Shown here in pieces: positions 16,201 through 21,705 of a stretch of 64,000 bases of DNA. The notes beneath the pieces are model-generated. The model saw only the letters and a program-made list of their open reading frames with translations. It made no database searches and was not told where the DNA came from. The first letter of the stretch is position 1. Each line of letters starts with the position of its first letter. A program made the position numbers and the translations under genes. Origin of the DNA: Flavobacteriales bacterium UBA1993 (GTDB lineage Bacteria > Bacteroidota > Bacteroidia > Flavobacteriales_G > Salibacteraceae); assembly GCA_002336485.1 (NCBI GenBank), contig DDCZ01000055.1:74134-138133 (forward strand), in the 5' to 3' direction.

Positions 16201-17978
16201 CCATGCGCACCTATGAATGCAGCACCATCCGCAGTGCCAAAGCAACTGGCGCTATCAGAACTATCGAGTGCAGCGAATGTTGAAGGTGGTTCGAATAAAA
16301 TCGCCGTATCTAGTAGGGCGCAACCTGAAGTATCAGTAATGGTGACAATTCGTGTTCCTCCACATAGACTTGTGGCAATTCGAGTGGTTTGTCCGTCATC
16401 CCACAGGTAAGTATAATTTGAAGCTCCACCCGCACCCAGTCCATTCGGATTTGCGCGTAGTGAACCATCACAGGCATCATCACAAGATACGTCTGCAAGT
16501 GTTGTAAAACTGTTTAGGTCAAATGCATTTTGAAGAATGGTGAACGCATAAGAGGTTAACGTGTCAGACAAATCGCTGGAGTCAATCGCATAAACCCGAT
16601 AAACGTCAAAGTTTAAATCCGTAAAAAGTCCAGTGCTGTTTGAGTCCGCATATCCGGTGAAGTTCCCTTCTACGGCAAACATAAAAGGACCTGTTCCTCC
16701 AGAAAAACTTACTGCTAACTGGCCATTCGCTGGGTCGAAACAAGTTTGGGCCATTGTGGTTACGCCTGTGACTAAAAATGGAGAGGCTGACGATTGTACA
16801 ATAACCACCACCGTATGTGCTCCGATGCCTGCTACTGGCGTTACGTTATCCTTAGCTGAAATGGTGAAAATGTGTGTTCCGATATCAGCAGCGCCAGGGG
16901 TCCAAGTAACTTGCGTATTGCTCGTATTAAAAGTGGCGTTTCCACCTAAGACATTCACTGCATTTGATGTATAACCTGAAATGCCGTTGGCATCTGTGAA
17001 AAGCAATCTGAACACGGCTGCATCACCCGTGTCAATGATTACGGTGTCGTTGCCAACTGTGGTTGCATTCGTGACACTTGTAAACGCCGTCGCTGGAACT
17101 GGACCATCATTCGTACACGTGCTGTCGATATGAAATTGGAAATCTCTGTACGTTCTGCTTATTTGGTTTCCGCTTGTTCTATCAAATTCATTCACTTCCA
17201 CTACAACCTGATAATTACCTGAATCGTTTGGGCTTGTAAACGTTAACATACCTGAAGCGACATCGATGCTGATACCTGATATTGGAGCTGCAGCCGATCC
17301 GCTTGAATAGGTAAGATTGGAGGCTGAAGTTGTTCCGCCCTTGGCAGAAACCAGCGAAAATCTTAAACTGTCGCCATCGGCATCAGACACCTGTGGTGAA
17401 TAACCTACGGTAGATCCACTGCAGATGTATGGAATTGCTTCTCCTCCAAAAACTGGGGATGAGTTAGTAGCGTCGTTTAACACGTAAATATTTGTTTCCA
17501 ACCACATGCGCTGTGAAGTGGAGCTTGACAAATTCTGACTTACGTTTCGTGTGTTTGGGCTAATCGTTAACCGATAAAAGTTGCAGGCCGCGCCCAATTC
17601 CGATGAAATATCAATTTGAGCCGTATACTGATAGCGCCGTCTTCCACTGATTGTTCCTGCTCCGCAATTGGTTGTTTGGGTGGTATTGGAAATCTCCGTT
17701 ATTGTGGGCGATCCCATGTTCTTCGCAGCAATTGGGGTTCCTGAACAATTCCTTAAAATCATAAAAGGGTTTGTTCCGGGTGATCCTCCGCCACAATCGA
17801 GGTAATAGTTGAGGGAAACTTCGAGGGTGTCGCCGTTGCCCATTTGATAGCTAATGTCACCCCCAGCATATCCTCCGGTGGCTGATTGAGCCAAAGCAGG
17901 ACCTGAAGAAAGAAGTAACAGAACGAATAGCGGTAGCGCGCGGTATAGGTGTGTCAGTAGTTGTATCATACGTTTCAT
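4236..17978 (-). CDS. Giant SprB-like cell-surface adhesin, T9SS type B
   Basis: 4,580 residues in one unbroken frame. A signal peptide ends at ALAQ (residue 31). Residues 32 to about 305 form an N-terminal domain also found in the 906-residue protein at 21706, including the DADGDSL motif. About 305-395 looks cadherin-like (GTHIFTISAKDN). From about 396 to 4327 there are about 43 SprB-type repeats of 72-80 residues with the pattern SCxGxxDG...YxWSxG...LxAGTYTVTxTDxNGC...EP. Two NIDO-like domains (about 593-804 and 2013-2229) sit inside single repeats, and a non-repeat stretch of about 215 residues lies near 2353-2568. The C-terminal 86 residues (SPNGDGVNEFF, FNRWGNLIFE, PVGTYYFVI) form the gliding-motility-associated type B sorting domain. 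SprB is the mobile adhesin of gliding in Flavobacterium; whether this cell glides cannot be told from the sequence. The partner PorP gene is 7 nt downstream. Confidence 0.95.
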   Translation of the reverse strand: MKRMIQLLTHLYRALPLFVLLLLSSGPALAQSATGGYAGGDISYQMGNGDTLEVSLNYYLDCGGGSPGTNPFMILRNCSGTPIAAKNMGSPTITEISNTTQTTNCGAGTISGRRRYQYTAQIDISSELGAACNFYRLTISPNTRNVSQNLSSSTSQRMWLETNIYVLNDATNSSPVFGGEAIPYICSGSTVGYSPQVSDADGDSLRFSLVSAKGGTTSASNLTYSSGSAAAPISGISIDVASGMLTFTSPNDSGNYQVVVEVNEFDRTSGNQISRTYRDFQFHIDSTCTNDGPVPATAFTSVTNATTVGNDTVIIDTGDAAVFRLLFTDANGISGYTSNAVNVLGGNATFNTSNTQVTWTPGAADIGTHIFTISAKDNVTPVAGIGAHTVVVIVQSSASPFLVTGVTTMAQTCFDPANGQLAVSFSGGTGPFMFAVEGNFTGYADSNSTGLFTDLNFDVYRVYAIDSSDLSDTLTSYAFTILQNAFDLNSFTTLADVSCDDACDGSLRANPNGLGAGGASNYTYLWDDGQTTRIATSLCGGTRIVTITDTSGCALLDTAILFEPPSTFAALDSSDSASCFGTADGAAFIGAHGGVAASTSTSEYLIDQTEGSFEPYPYGKPHNVAASQYTTISLGDDAVSSTQNIGFSFDFFGTTYTQFRISSNGFITLGSTNTDNGCCVGETLPDNTSSPQSVIAAYWEDLNPNAGGTIETYRLNNGSNDVRVINFIRVPHFGSTTTDVTFQIVLNETSNIIQIFGDSLPSNGDPHTQGIENTAGDTAYFVTGRNAANWSATDDYVSFIPHQQTFNYAWSSIGSGASATNLTAGTYSVIATDGDGCGDTVDFVIEGPTQIDIDTTVTQPSCQGDTDGQIAVTATGGNGGAFTFAWNTGATGSPLTNIGAGTYTVTATDVDGCEDSLTIVIADPAAVTITFDVDSASCFGGNDGQITATGAGGTSGTFTFLWSTTSTANPLTTLTAGTYTVTATDGNGCTAVDSATVLEPATAVTVSADSTDESCSGAGDGTASATGAGGTGTLTYAWSNGATTQNITGLTANTYTVTATDENGCTATASTIVNAAGSGVSISIVDSTDVSCNGGNDGQAVAGTPTGGATPYTIAWTTGATTDTISNLTAGTYTVTATDNNGCEGTDEVTIIEPATSVIASITVNSNATCNGGNEGSLTASGSGGTGTITFVWSNGATTATITGLTADNYTVTATDANGCTDTETQGISEPTAVSVSITPTQPTCSGGTGSAAATAGGGTGTIGFVWSNGATTATITGLTADTYTVTATDANGCTDTESTIISAAGAITIAFATDSVDCNGGSDGEATANVTGASGTISYAWSNSGSSQTITGLTAGNYTVTITDGNGCTATNDTTIFQPATGVGVAVGGTNVNCNAGNDGVAGALASGGTPGYTYAWSNGGSTDTITGLTAGVYRVTATDANGCTAVDSVTLTQPGLLFAGIGGIVQPTCNSSADGSLQSSGFGGTPGYTFLWNTGATTANITGLTGGNYTVTVTDANGCTDSGIQALSAPNAMVLTSDTAGESCNGAADGEAYVFVTGGTTPYTYAWNTGSTNDTVTGLTAGSYTVTVTDSNNCLDSITVIIDAGAGVTLSAAGTDPLCNGDTTGTATATATGAGTLTYAWSTGGNTSTITGLTANSYTVTVTDANGCTDSDTAILVDPTVLTVSAAGTDPACNGGTTGSATATGAGGTGTITYAWSTGGAGATITGLTADTYTVTATDANGCTATDTTLISDPTAIVATGSPQLHETCATTDGEATVSVANAQGTPTFAWSNGGTTQTITGLTADTYTVTVTDGSSCTDTSEVVILDTCACNVIAATSLTTAMSCAGDSATVTASATGGGGTYTFLWPGGATTATTQLPAGTWCVTVDDGSCTDTACIIIQDPNPITFSAFSSVSELSCDDACDGAGTANATGGVGTLFYQWSSGANTAAASSLCGGSYTVTVTDGNGCTNTAMFALVEPPSIWAVVDSTDSATCGGSDGEAYLSAYGGFAIPTSTATYVVDSTEGEFEPYGIGEPLNANSYETVTLNDDALSDTIEIFAGGNFSFFGSTETHFVVCSQGFITFDASNINSGQVNGMFSAPSAIPSTGANTPKEFIAGFWADLDPSFGAAQIETYEIGTAPNRARIVNFVDVTHFAGGGNTDTNTFQIVLYENSNIIQIHSTQLRDDGGSAVQGIENQAGTSAFGLASRNNTIFDADDDYVAFIPTTQAFTYTWSSVGTGSSSTSLPAGAYTVTVDDGNTCTDVVTFDIFELPSTVDAGLSVDAGVSCTGTTNTGELSVTPSGGTGPYTQLWSTGATGTSISSLAAGTYSVIVTDNNGCQDTATVTLAGTSSSIASPTILTNDTSVCANTSLLLQGQTNGTSTWTDTTAQLCTNTSGGIVTAVFSNVPATANGNATLSVTGFGDLDGLFFEDIDIIDENSGAVGTYDGSNTQCAVSTETFSITAANINTWAANNVISFVFDADFLVTTNSCSGNAFCVTAALTFPTVPDTSYWFGDPLTLDTALAIGSGDTVTVIPTTSTSYYYSTFNGVCWSEPDTVDVTILPTLTASITQNTAISCPGDSASVTASGSGGGGTYSFTWPTGETTASVNLPAGTWCVTVDDGGGTCSDTACVILVDPTGLTVSASSVDPLCNGQATGSATATPTGGTGTITYAWSNGGAGAVITGLTADTYTVTATDGNGCTATDTTVVDEPTPFVLSMTSDSVSCNGGSDGEGCAALTGGTPNYSYLWSNGATGICASGLAVGTYTVTITDANGCQISDTVAIFEPAVLMATIDSTDSNDCFGAAEGIAYASGSGGTAPYSFAWPNGSTSDTSMNLTAGSYIVTITDDEGCTATATAVITQPAAGMTISITNTDSTLCNGDSTGAATALAVNGSGTITYQWSNGNNTATTTTGLSAGTYGVTSTDASGCTASTTATIFEPNAIIVVVSGNDPSCNGEDDGDASATVTNGVGTLTYNWSNGAIGTPITGLTADTYIVVVTDANGCTGTDTVILADPAGMSATFSGVVESSCTSCTGEATVAITGGAATLSYLWPNGQTSTSATVLCDGINEVTVTDGNGCVDSFAVAIPSDSADTVIAMGTDPLCAGVCDGVIFTSNTCTGCTFIWTDSATNVTVGTTDTVSGRCAGTYIVAMTNAGGCTSFDTVSIADPAGVSVAITSFDTVSCLGGNDGTATALATGGSGTITYQWSNGNTGTLATLLTAGTFTVYATDANGCLDSAQVIITEPATGLSVVASIDSNVSCNGDNDGGASATAAGGSGTLTYTWNGALNGTPITGLTAGTYVVVVSDAGSCTATDSVTILEPTAVVGVIDSTINPTCPGDTNGTATVHGTGGSGNYTYMWPSGNTGTTEIDLSDGTYCVTITDDSGCVDILCVNIVDPTGMSNTFSGITLSSCTVCDGDATANVTGGNGTNYTYLWGNGQTTAANDSLCAGVNNVTITDSLGCTLIDAVAISADGADTVFADSIDATCGSCDGTVYATYNCNNGPCTVNWTAFGSTTSIGTTDTINNLCAGTYFVELTNNGGCVSTAEVEVISPDPIDPDDTITNESCSGAADGAIGLTPTGGSGVFTYAWSNSAGNVATNTGLTAGTYTVTISDNAGCDTIVEFIIDAPTGILIADTSTNASCFGICDGTITLTPSGGGGSYSYNWSPIPGNGQGVQAATGLCAGDYMVTVSDINGCEAYDTITITSPNEIIQDTAIVVDATCGDCDGTITSTISGGGGGFNYAWTNGDTTNVSDSLCFGFYQLTVTDANGCFEVFGYPVSETDGPEISLTAVNASALGQCDGTATVTVTSSLGTVVYAWSNGDTTQTADSLCAGLVVVTVTDTNGCSSVDTITIFEPDAMALDFDVTDITCEDGPCNGEITANVAGGVLPYSFAWSNGDTTQTITGLCAGTYTVTVTDDNGTIIIDSVTLDSPSAFTIVANVTELGCPGTCDGVIDLTITGTSTPMILWSTGDTTNVIDSLCAGTYTVTISDTSGCDDSLTFVLTSPPDITIALDSMTEPDCQQANGSISVSAGGGTGSTYGYRWLDIAFDDLVPNQTTSTAINLFAGIYNVEITDSNGCLDTFNFILNNNNAPDIALDSLVNVSCFGECDGSISITLSGGTSPYVTQWSTGTTTMNDSNLCAGFDTLAVADANLCLAFAIYEIVEPAELILEAFDITSVACGSNCDGTAEANASGGSAPYSYSWNTGATDSALTGLCAGVYDVTITDANGCTVSGSANVGGPTALVLTVDTTEDATCDYTGDGNIFITVTGGTPGYTYSWMDADSNAFASQDLTNILAGTYMLTITDAAGCAVSDTFEINSLNFVSVDVDDDFEVCPESRGVPITGTDSLATSVRWINASGIVQSNSSVALVDISDDTNMFVFEGTNGVCVARDTIYVYETDGPGLSAGENVTIEPGDEVTIGGSPTVSGGISVTWSPDKDISSLTDYNPLVNPLKTTVYYVTAIDPDNCFGIDSVVVTVEKIVDPVGGFSPNGDGVNEFFVIDRISKFPNATVQIFNRWGNLIFESAPGYTTPWDGTYKGNSLPVGTYYFVIDLKDDDVNELVTGPVSILK
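11290..11940 (-). other. Second NIDO-like domain inserted in an SprB repeat
   Basis: The protein segment (about residues 2013-2229) has the hallmarks of a nidogen-like domain: a VxCSQGFITFD strand, FIAGFWADLDP, NTFQIVLYENSNIIQIH and VQGIENQAG. The repeat sequence before it stops after SAYGG and resumes after it at FTYTWSSVGTG. The domain therefore interrupts one repeat rather than lying between two. Confidence 0.75.
15565..16200 (-). other. First NIDO-like domain inserted in an SprB repeat
   Basis: Residues about 593-804 carry the same domain (RISSNGFITLGS, VIAAYWEDLNP, VTFQIVLNETSNIIQI, TQGIENTAGD). It is placed between GAHGG and FNYAWSSIGSG of one SprB repeat, the same insertion point as the second copy. 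Confidence 0.75.
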
Positions 17979-17988
17979 GTCGAAAACC

Positions 17989-17996
17989 CAAATTTA
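17989..17996 (-). promoter_or_regulatory. Predicted -7 box for the giant adhesin operon
   Basis: The minus strand reads TAAATTTG, 10 nt before the ATG at 17978. The remaining 265 bp up to lepA (17997-18261) hold no gene and no other signal that I can support. Confidence 0.45.
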
Positions 17997-18261
17997 GTTG
18001 GAAAAAGGGCCGGTTTTGCGGTCAGTCTTCATTTCACGAAGATTTGGCGCAAAGGGTTGGGTGGGTTGAGAAATTGGGTGAAGAAAAGCGGTTTAAAAAC
18101 GGCTATTTCCACGTCAATAATCGGGGTTTGATTTTGGTTCAAATAGTCCCAAGTTCAGGGGTCGGTATACGCAGAAACCATTTGAAAATATTTCGAACAC
18201 GCAAAGATATTTCGACGAAAACCGTCGCCAGCCCTTGCTGCCAATGACTCTCAGAGGTAAG

Positions 18262-20049
18262 TTAGTCGAGCTTCAAGACGGCAAGGAATGCTTCCTGAGG
18301 CACTTCTACGCTTCCGATTTGACGCATTCGCTTTTTACCCTTTTTCTGTTTTTCTAGAAGTTTTCGTTTTCTAGAAATATCACCGCCATAACATTTGGCT
18401 GTAACGTCTTTTCTTAGGGCCTTGACCGTTTCTCTTGCAACAATCTTAGCGCCAATTGCGGCTTGAATGGCAATTTCAAACTGCTGTCGAGGAATCAATT
18501 CCTTCAACTTTATGCAGATCTTCTTTCCAAGCGAAAAAGCATTGTCTTTGTGAATTAAAGCACTCAATGCATCAATTGGGTCGCCGTTCAGCATCAAGTC
18601 CAGTTTGATCAAATTCGATTGCCGATATTCCGTTGGATGGTAGTCAAACGAGGCATATCCTTTCGATATTGACTTTAATCGATCGTAGAAGTCAAACACA
18701 ATTTCGGCGAGTGGCATTTCGAAGGTCAATTCGACTCGATCCGCGGTTAGATAGACTTGGTTTTTTAAGATGCCGCGTTTCTCAATACACAGATTCATTA
18801 TTGCGCCCACAAATTCAGACTTAGAGATAATTTGCGCACTGATGAACGGCTCTTCTACCTTTTCCAACTGCGCCGGGTCTGGAAGGTCAGATGGATTGTT
18901 GACAATCATCTTTTCACCATTCGTTGCATACGCGTAATAACTTACGTTAGGCACCGTGGTAATTACGCTCATGTTGAATTCTCGCTCCAATCGTTCTTGG
19001 ATTATCTCCATGTGAAGCATCCCTAAGAAACCGCAACGAAAACCAAATCCTAAAGCTGCAGAAGATTCAGGCTCAAACGTTAGTGAAGCATCATTCAATT
19101 GAAGCTTCTCCATGCAATCGCGGAGCTCTTCGTATTCATCCGTTTCCACCGGATAAATTCCAGCAAAAACCATGGGCTTTACATTTTCGAAGCCCTCAAC
19201 GGCTATTTCGCACGGGTTCTCTTTATGAGTAAGCGTATCCCCTACTTTAATTTCTTTGGCTTGCTTGATTCCCGAAATGACATATCCAACATCTCCCGCT
19301 CTCAACTCTTTTCGCTTCTCGGGCTTCATGCGCAAGACACCCACTTCATCCGCGAGATATTCCTTCTTGGTGTGGAAAAACTTCACCTGATCGGCATGCC
19401 TCACCGTTCCATTCATGATTCGGACGTAGGCGATAATTCCTCTAAACTGATTAAAGACGCTATCGAAAACGAGTGCCTGAAGTGGTGCTTCTGGATCGCC
19501 CGTTGGATGCGGAACGCGATCAATAATTGCCGCCAATAGTTCATCGACTCCTTTACCTGTTTTACCACTGGCGCCGATAATTTCATCTCGATTACAGCCG
19601 AGCAACTCAACCATCTCATCCTTCACTTCTTCGGGCATTGCCGATGGCAAGTCCATTTTGTTCAAAACTGGAATGATCTCCAAATCATGCTCCATGGCCA
19701 GATAGAGATTCGATATGGTTTGAGCTTCAATTCCTTGGCTGGCATCAACCAACAGCAAAGCGCCCTCACATGCTGCGATGGCCCGCGAAACTTCGTATGA
19801 AAAATCAACGTGCCCCGGCGTGTCAATTAGATTAAGTACATGCGCTTCTCCTTTGTACGTATAATCCATCTGGATGGCATGACTCTTAATCGTGATCCCT
19901 CGCTCGCGCTCCAAGTCCATGTCATCCAAGGTTTGCTCCTTGAGGTCTCGTTCACTTACCGTGCCGGTGACTTGCAAAAGTCTATCGGCCAGCGTGCTCT
20001 TTCCGTGATCAATATGGGCTATTATGCAAAAATTCCGAATGCGCTTCAT
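18262..20049 (-). CDS. lepA: Elongation factor 4 (back-translocating GTPase LepA)
   Basis: A 595-residue translational GTPase of normal LepA length. G1 is AHIDHGKST (residues 11-19), followed by the switch I region RERGITIK, G3 DTPGH and G4 NKMD. The C-terminal half has the LepA-specific ending with GGDISRKRKLLEKQKKGKK. LepA binds the ribosome and affects translation or ribosome assembly; it acts in the cytoplasm and partly at the membrane. I set the start at the ATG of MKRIRNFCII (20049): the frame extends to a TTG at 20070, but that codon overlaps a TAAGTTTG promoter box. The gene stands alone, divergent from metF. Confidence 0.96.
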   Translation of the reverse strand: MKRIRNFCIIAHIDHGKSTLADRLLQVTGTVSERDLKEQTLDDMDLERERGITIKSHAIQMDYTYKGEAHVLNLIDTPGHVDFSYEVSRAIAACEGALLLVDASQGIEAQTISNLYLAMEHDLEIIPVLNKMDLPSAMPEEVKDEMVELLGCNRDEIIGASGKTGKGVDELLAAIIDRVPHPTGDPEAPLQALVFDSVFNQFRGIIAYVRIMNGTVRHADQVKFFHTKKEYLADEVGVLRMKPEKRKELRAGDVGYVISGIKQAKEIKVGDTLTHKENPCEIAVEGFENVKPMVFAGIYPVETDEYEELRDCMEKLQLNDASLTFEPESSAALGFGFRCGFLGMLHMEIIQERLEREFNMSVITTVPNVSYYAYATNGEKMIVNNPSDLPDPAQLEKVEEPFISAQIISKSEFVGAIMNLCIEKRGILKNQVYLTADRVELTFEMPLAEIVFDFYDRLKSISKGYASFDYHPTEYRQSNLIKLDLMLNGDPIDALSALIHKDNAFSLGKKICIKLKELIPRQQFEIAIQAAIGAKIVARETVKALRKDVTAKCYGGDISRKRKLLEKQKKGKKRMRQIGSVEVPQEAFLAVLKLD

Positions 20050-20067
20050 GCATGTAAAAATTGGCGG

Positions 20068-20075
20068 CAAACTTA
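20068..20075 (-). promoter_or_regulatory. Predicted -7 box for lepA
   Basis: The minus strand reads TAAGTTTG, 18 nt before the ATG at 20049, giving a leader of roughly 12 nt. It excludes the upstream TTG at 20070 as a start. Confidence 0.5.
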
Positions 20076-20142
20076 CATGAAATTAAAGGCGTGTTACGAT
20101 TCGATTTCCAATCATTTAAATCTGCACGATTGTTTGAGAACA

Positions 20143-20150
20143 TACCTTTG
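20143..20150 (+). promoter_or_regulatory. Predicted -7 box for metF
   Basis: TACCTTTG lies 11 nt before the metF ATG, so the leader would be about 5 nt. No clear -33 TTTG is seen at the expected distance. Confidence 0.5.
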
Positions 20151-20161
20151 CATATTGATAT

Positions 20162-21115
20162 ATGAAAGTAATAGACGCGATACAAAACACCACTGAGACT
20201 CTGCTCTCATTCGAAATATTACCTCCCCTGAAGGGTAAGGGAATTGACTCACTATATGGAGCGATAGACCCTCTAATGGAGTTTAGCCCTTCGTTTGTTA
20301 ATGTGACGTATCACAGAGAGGAGTATATATACAAGAAACGTGAAAAGGGTTTTTTGGAAAAAGTGAGTATTCGAAAACGGCCGGGCACAGTTGGTATCTG
20401 CGCAGCCATCATGAACAAATATGACGTTCAAGCCGTTCCTCATTTGATATGCGGCGGCTTCAGTAAAGAAGAGACAGAAAATGCGCTTATCGATCTTAAT
20501 TTTTTAGGAATTCGCAATGTGCTGGCACTTCGTGGAGACGCTCGAAAAGCAGAACAAAGTTTTGTTCCCGAAGAGAATGGGAATCAATATGCTTCCGAAC
20601 TTGTATCGCAAGTGGTGGACATGAACAATGGAAAATATATCGAGGAAGAAATGAAGGAGGCGAGTGCTACCGATTTTTGTATCGGGGTGGCGGGATATCC
20701 AGAGAAGCACTTTGAGGCAATGAGCCTCAAGGCCGATCTGAAAAACTTAAAACGCAAAATTGATCTCGGAGCGGATTACATCGTGACCCAGATGTTTTAT
20801 GACAACAACAAATATTTCGATTTTGTGAGTCGCTGCAGAGATGCTGGCATTAACGTTCCCATCATACCAGGATTAAAACCAATTACCTCGCTAAAGCAGA
20901 TTAAGTTTATACCTAAAACTTTCCACTTAAGTTTCCCTGAAGCCTTGTCAGATGCGTTGGAAGACTGTAAAACAGACGCGGAAGTAACTCAGGTTGGCGT
21001 GGAATGGGGAATAGAGCAAAGTCGCGAATTGATGGAGAAGGGCGTTCCATGCATGCACTATTATACCATGGGTAAATCTGGAGCGGTTCGTAAAATTCTT
21101 TCAGCGACGCACTAA
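20162..21115 (+). CDS. metF: 5,10-methylenetetrahydrofolate reductase
   Basis: 317 residues, a normal length for bacterial MetF, a flavin-dependent TIM-barrel enzyme. It reduces 5,10-methylene-THF to 5-methyl-THF, the methyl donor for methionine synthesis. Recognisable segments are LSFEILPP near residue 15 (with the catalytic Glu), FVNVTYH, VPHLICGGFS, NVLALRGDA, FCIGVAGYPEKH, GADYIVTQMFYDN and VPIIPGLKPI. The start ATG follows a promoter box closely. It is convergent with ribE, with a 4-nt overlap of the stop codons. Confidence 0.95.
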   Translation: MKVIDAIQNTTETLLSFEILPPLKGKGIDSLYGAIDPLMEFSPSFVNVTYHREEYIYKKREKGFLEKVSIRKRPGTVGICAAIMNKYDVQAVPHLICGGFSKEETENALIDLNFLGIRNVLALRGDARKAEQSFVPEENGNQYASELVSQVVDMNNGKYIEEEMKEASATDFCIGVAGYPEKHFEAMSLKADLKNLKRKIDLGADYIVTQMFYDNNKYFDFVSRCRDAGINVPIIPGLKPITSLKQIKFIPKTFHLSFPEALSDALEDCKTDAEVTQVGVEWGIEQSRELMEKGVPCMHYYTMGKSGAVRKILSATH

Positions 21116-21702
21116 ACCATTAGCCGCCCGATCGAGGCTGCTACATACTTACCAAGGATGTCAAATTCAACATTGATACGTTCGTTTACACTTAGAGATC
21201 GAAATCCTGTATGCTCGTATGTATAGGGTATAATGGAAACTGAAAATGATCGTTCACCAACGTTTACAACAGTGAGGCTGACCCCATTTAGGCATATGCT
21301 TCCTTTTTCAACGATGAGTCCGTTGTGAGGCTGATCTAGCTCAAAACTAAAATTCCACGAGCCTCCTCGATCGTTGATATCCACAACAACCGCCGTGGTA
21401 TCTACATGTCCTTGTACAATGTGTCCATCAAAGCGGCCGTCCGATTTCAGACAACGCTCTAGGTTGACCGCGCTGCCTTGCTTAAGGCCACCCAAACTGG
21501 TTTTATTAAGCGTTTCCTCGATGGCCGTTACGCAGTATGATTCGCCAATTTCAATCACGGTTAAACACACACCATTGTGCGCAACGCTCTGATCAATCTG
21601 CAGTTCTGATGTAATTTCTGATTCGATCCAAAAGTGAACATTCGTGCCCTCTTTTTCGATACGCTGAATCTGGCCTAAGGTCTCTACAATTCCTGTAAAC
21701 AT
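21112..21702 (-). CDS. ribE: Riboflavin synthase, alpha subunit
   Basis: 196 residues made of two similar lumazine-binding barrels, the usual layout. The first begins MFTGIVETLG with a VAHNGVCLTV segment, and the second has GHIVQGHVDTTA and CLNGVSLTVV. The enzyme dismutates two 6,7-dimethyl-8-ribityllumazine molecules to riboflavin in the cytoplasm. It follows the surface-protein gene at 21706 by only 3 nt and is probably on the same transcript, although the functions are unrelated. Confidence 0.95.
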   Translation of the reverse strand: MFTGIVETLGQIQRIEKEGTNVHFWIESEITSELQIDQSVAHNGVCLTVIEIGESYCVTAIEETLNKTSLGGLKQGSAVNLERCLKSDGRFDGHIVQGHVDTTAVVVDINDRGGSWNFSFELDQPHNGLIVEKGSICLNGVSLTVVNVGERSFSVSIIPYTYEHTGFRSLSVNERINVEFDILGKYVAASIGRLMV

Positions 21703-21705
21703 GAA

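Larger units (their letters stand above)
4998..16790 (-). repeat. Array of about 43 SprB-type protein repeats
   Basis: These are coding repeats of roughly 215-240 bp. Most have two Cys (one near the start, one in the TDxNGC motif). About thirteen have an added coupled pair, CxxC(D/N)G plus LCAG, concentrated in the C-terminal half (DNA 5000-9000) but also present just before each NIDO insert. Three (near 12370, 10140 and 7820) instead carry TWCVTVDDG or a similar strand plus TAC. The DNA copies have diverged, so the array looks old rather than freshly amplified. Boundaries are approximate. Confidence 0.9.

Noticed and set aside
4998..16790. Regular spacing suggestive of a CRISPR or satellite array
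   Set aside because: The period (215-240 bp) and the unbroken frame show protein repeats; there are no short identical repeats with unique spacers.
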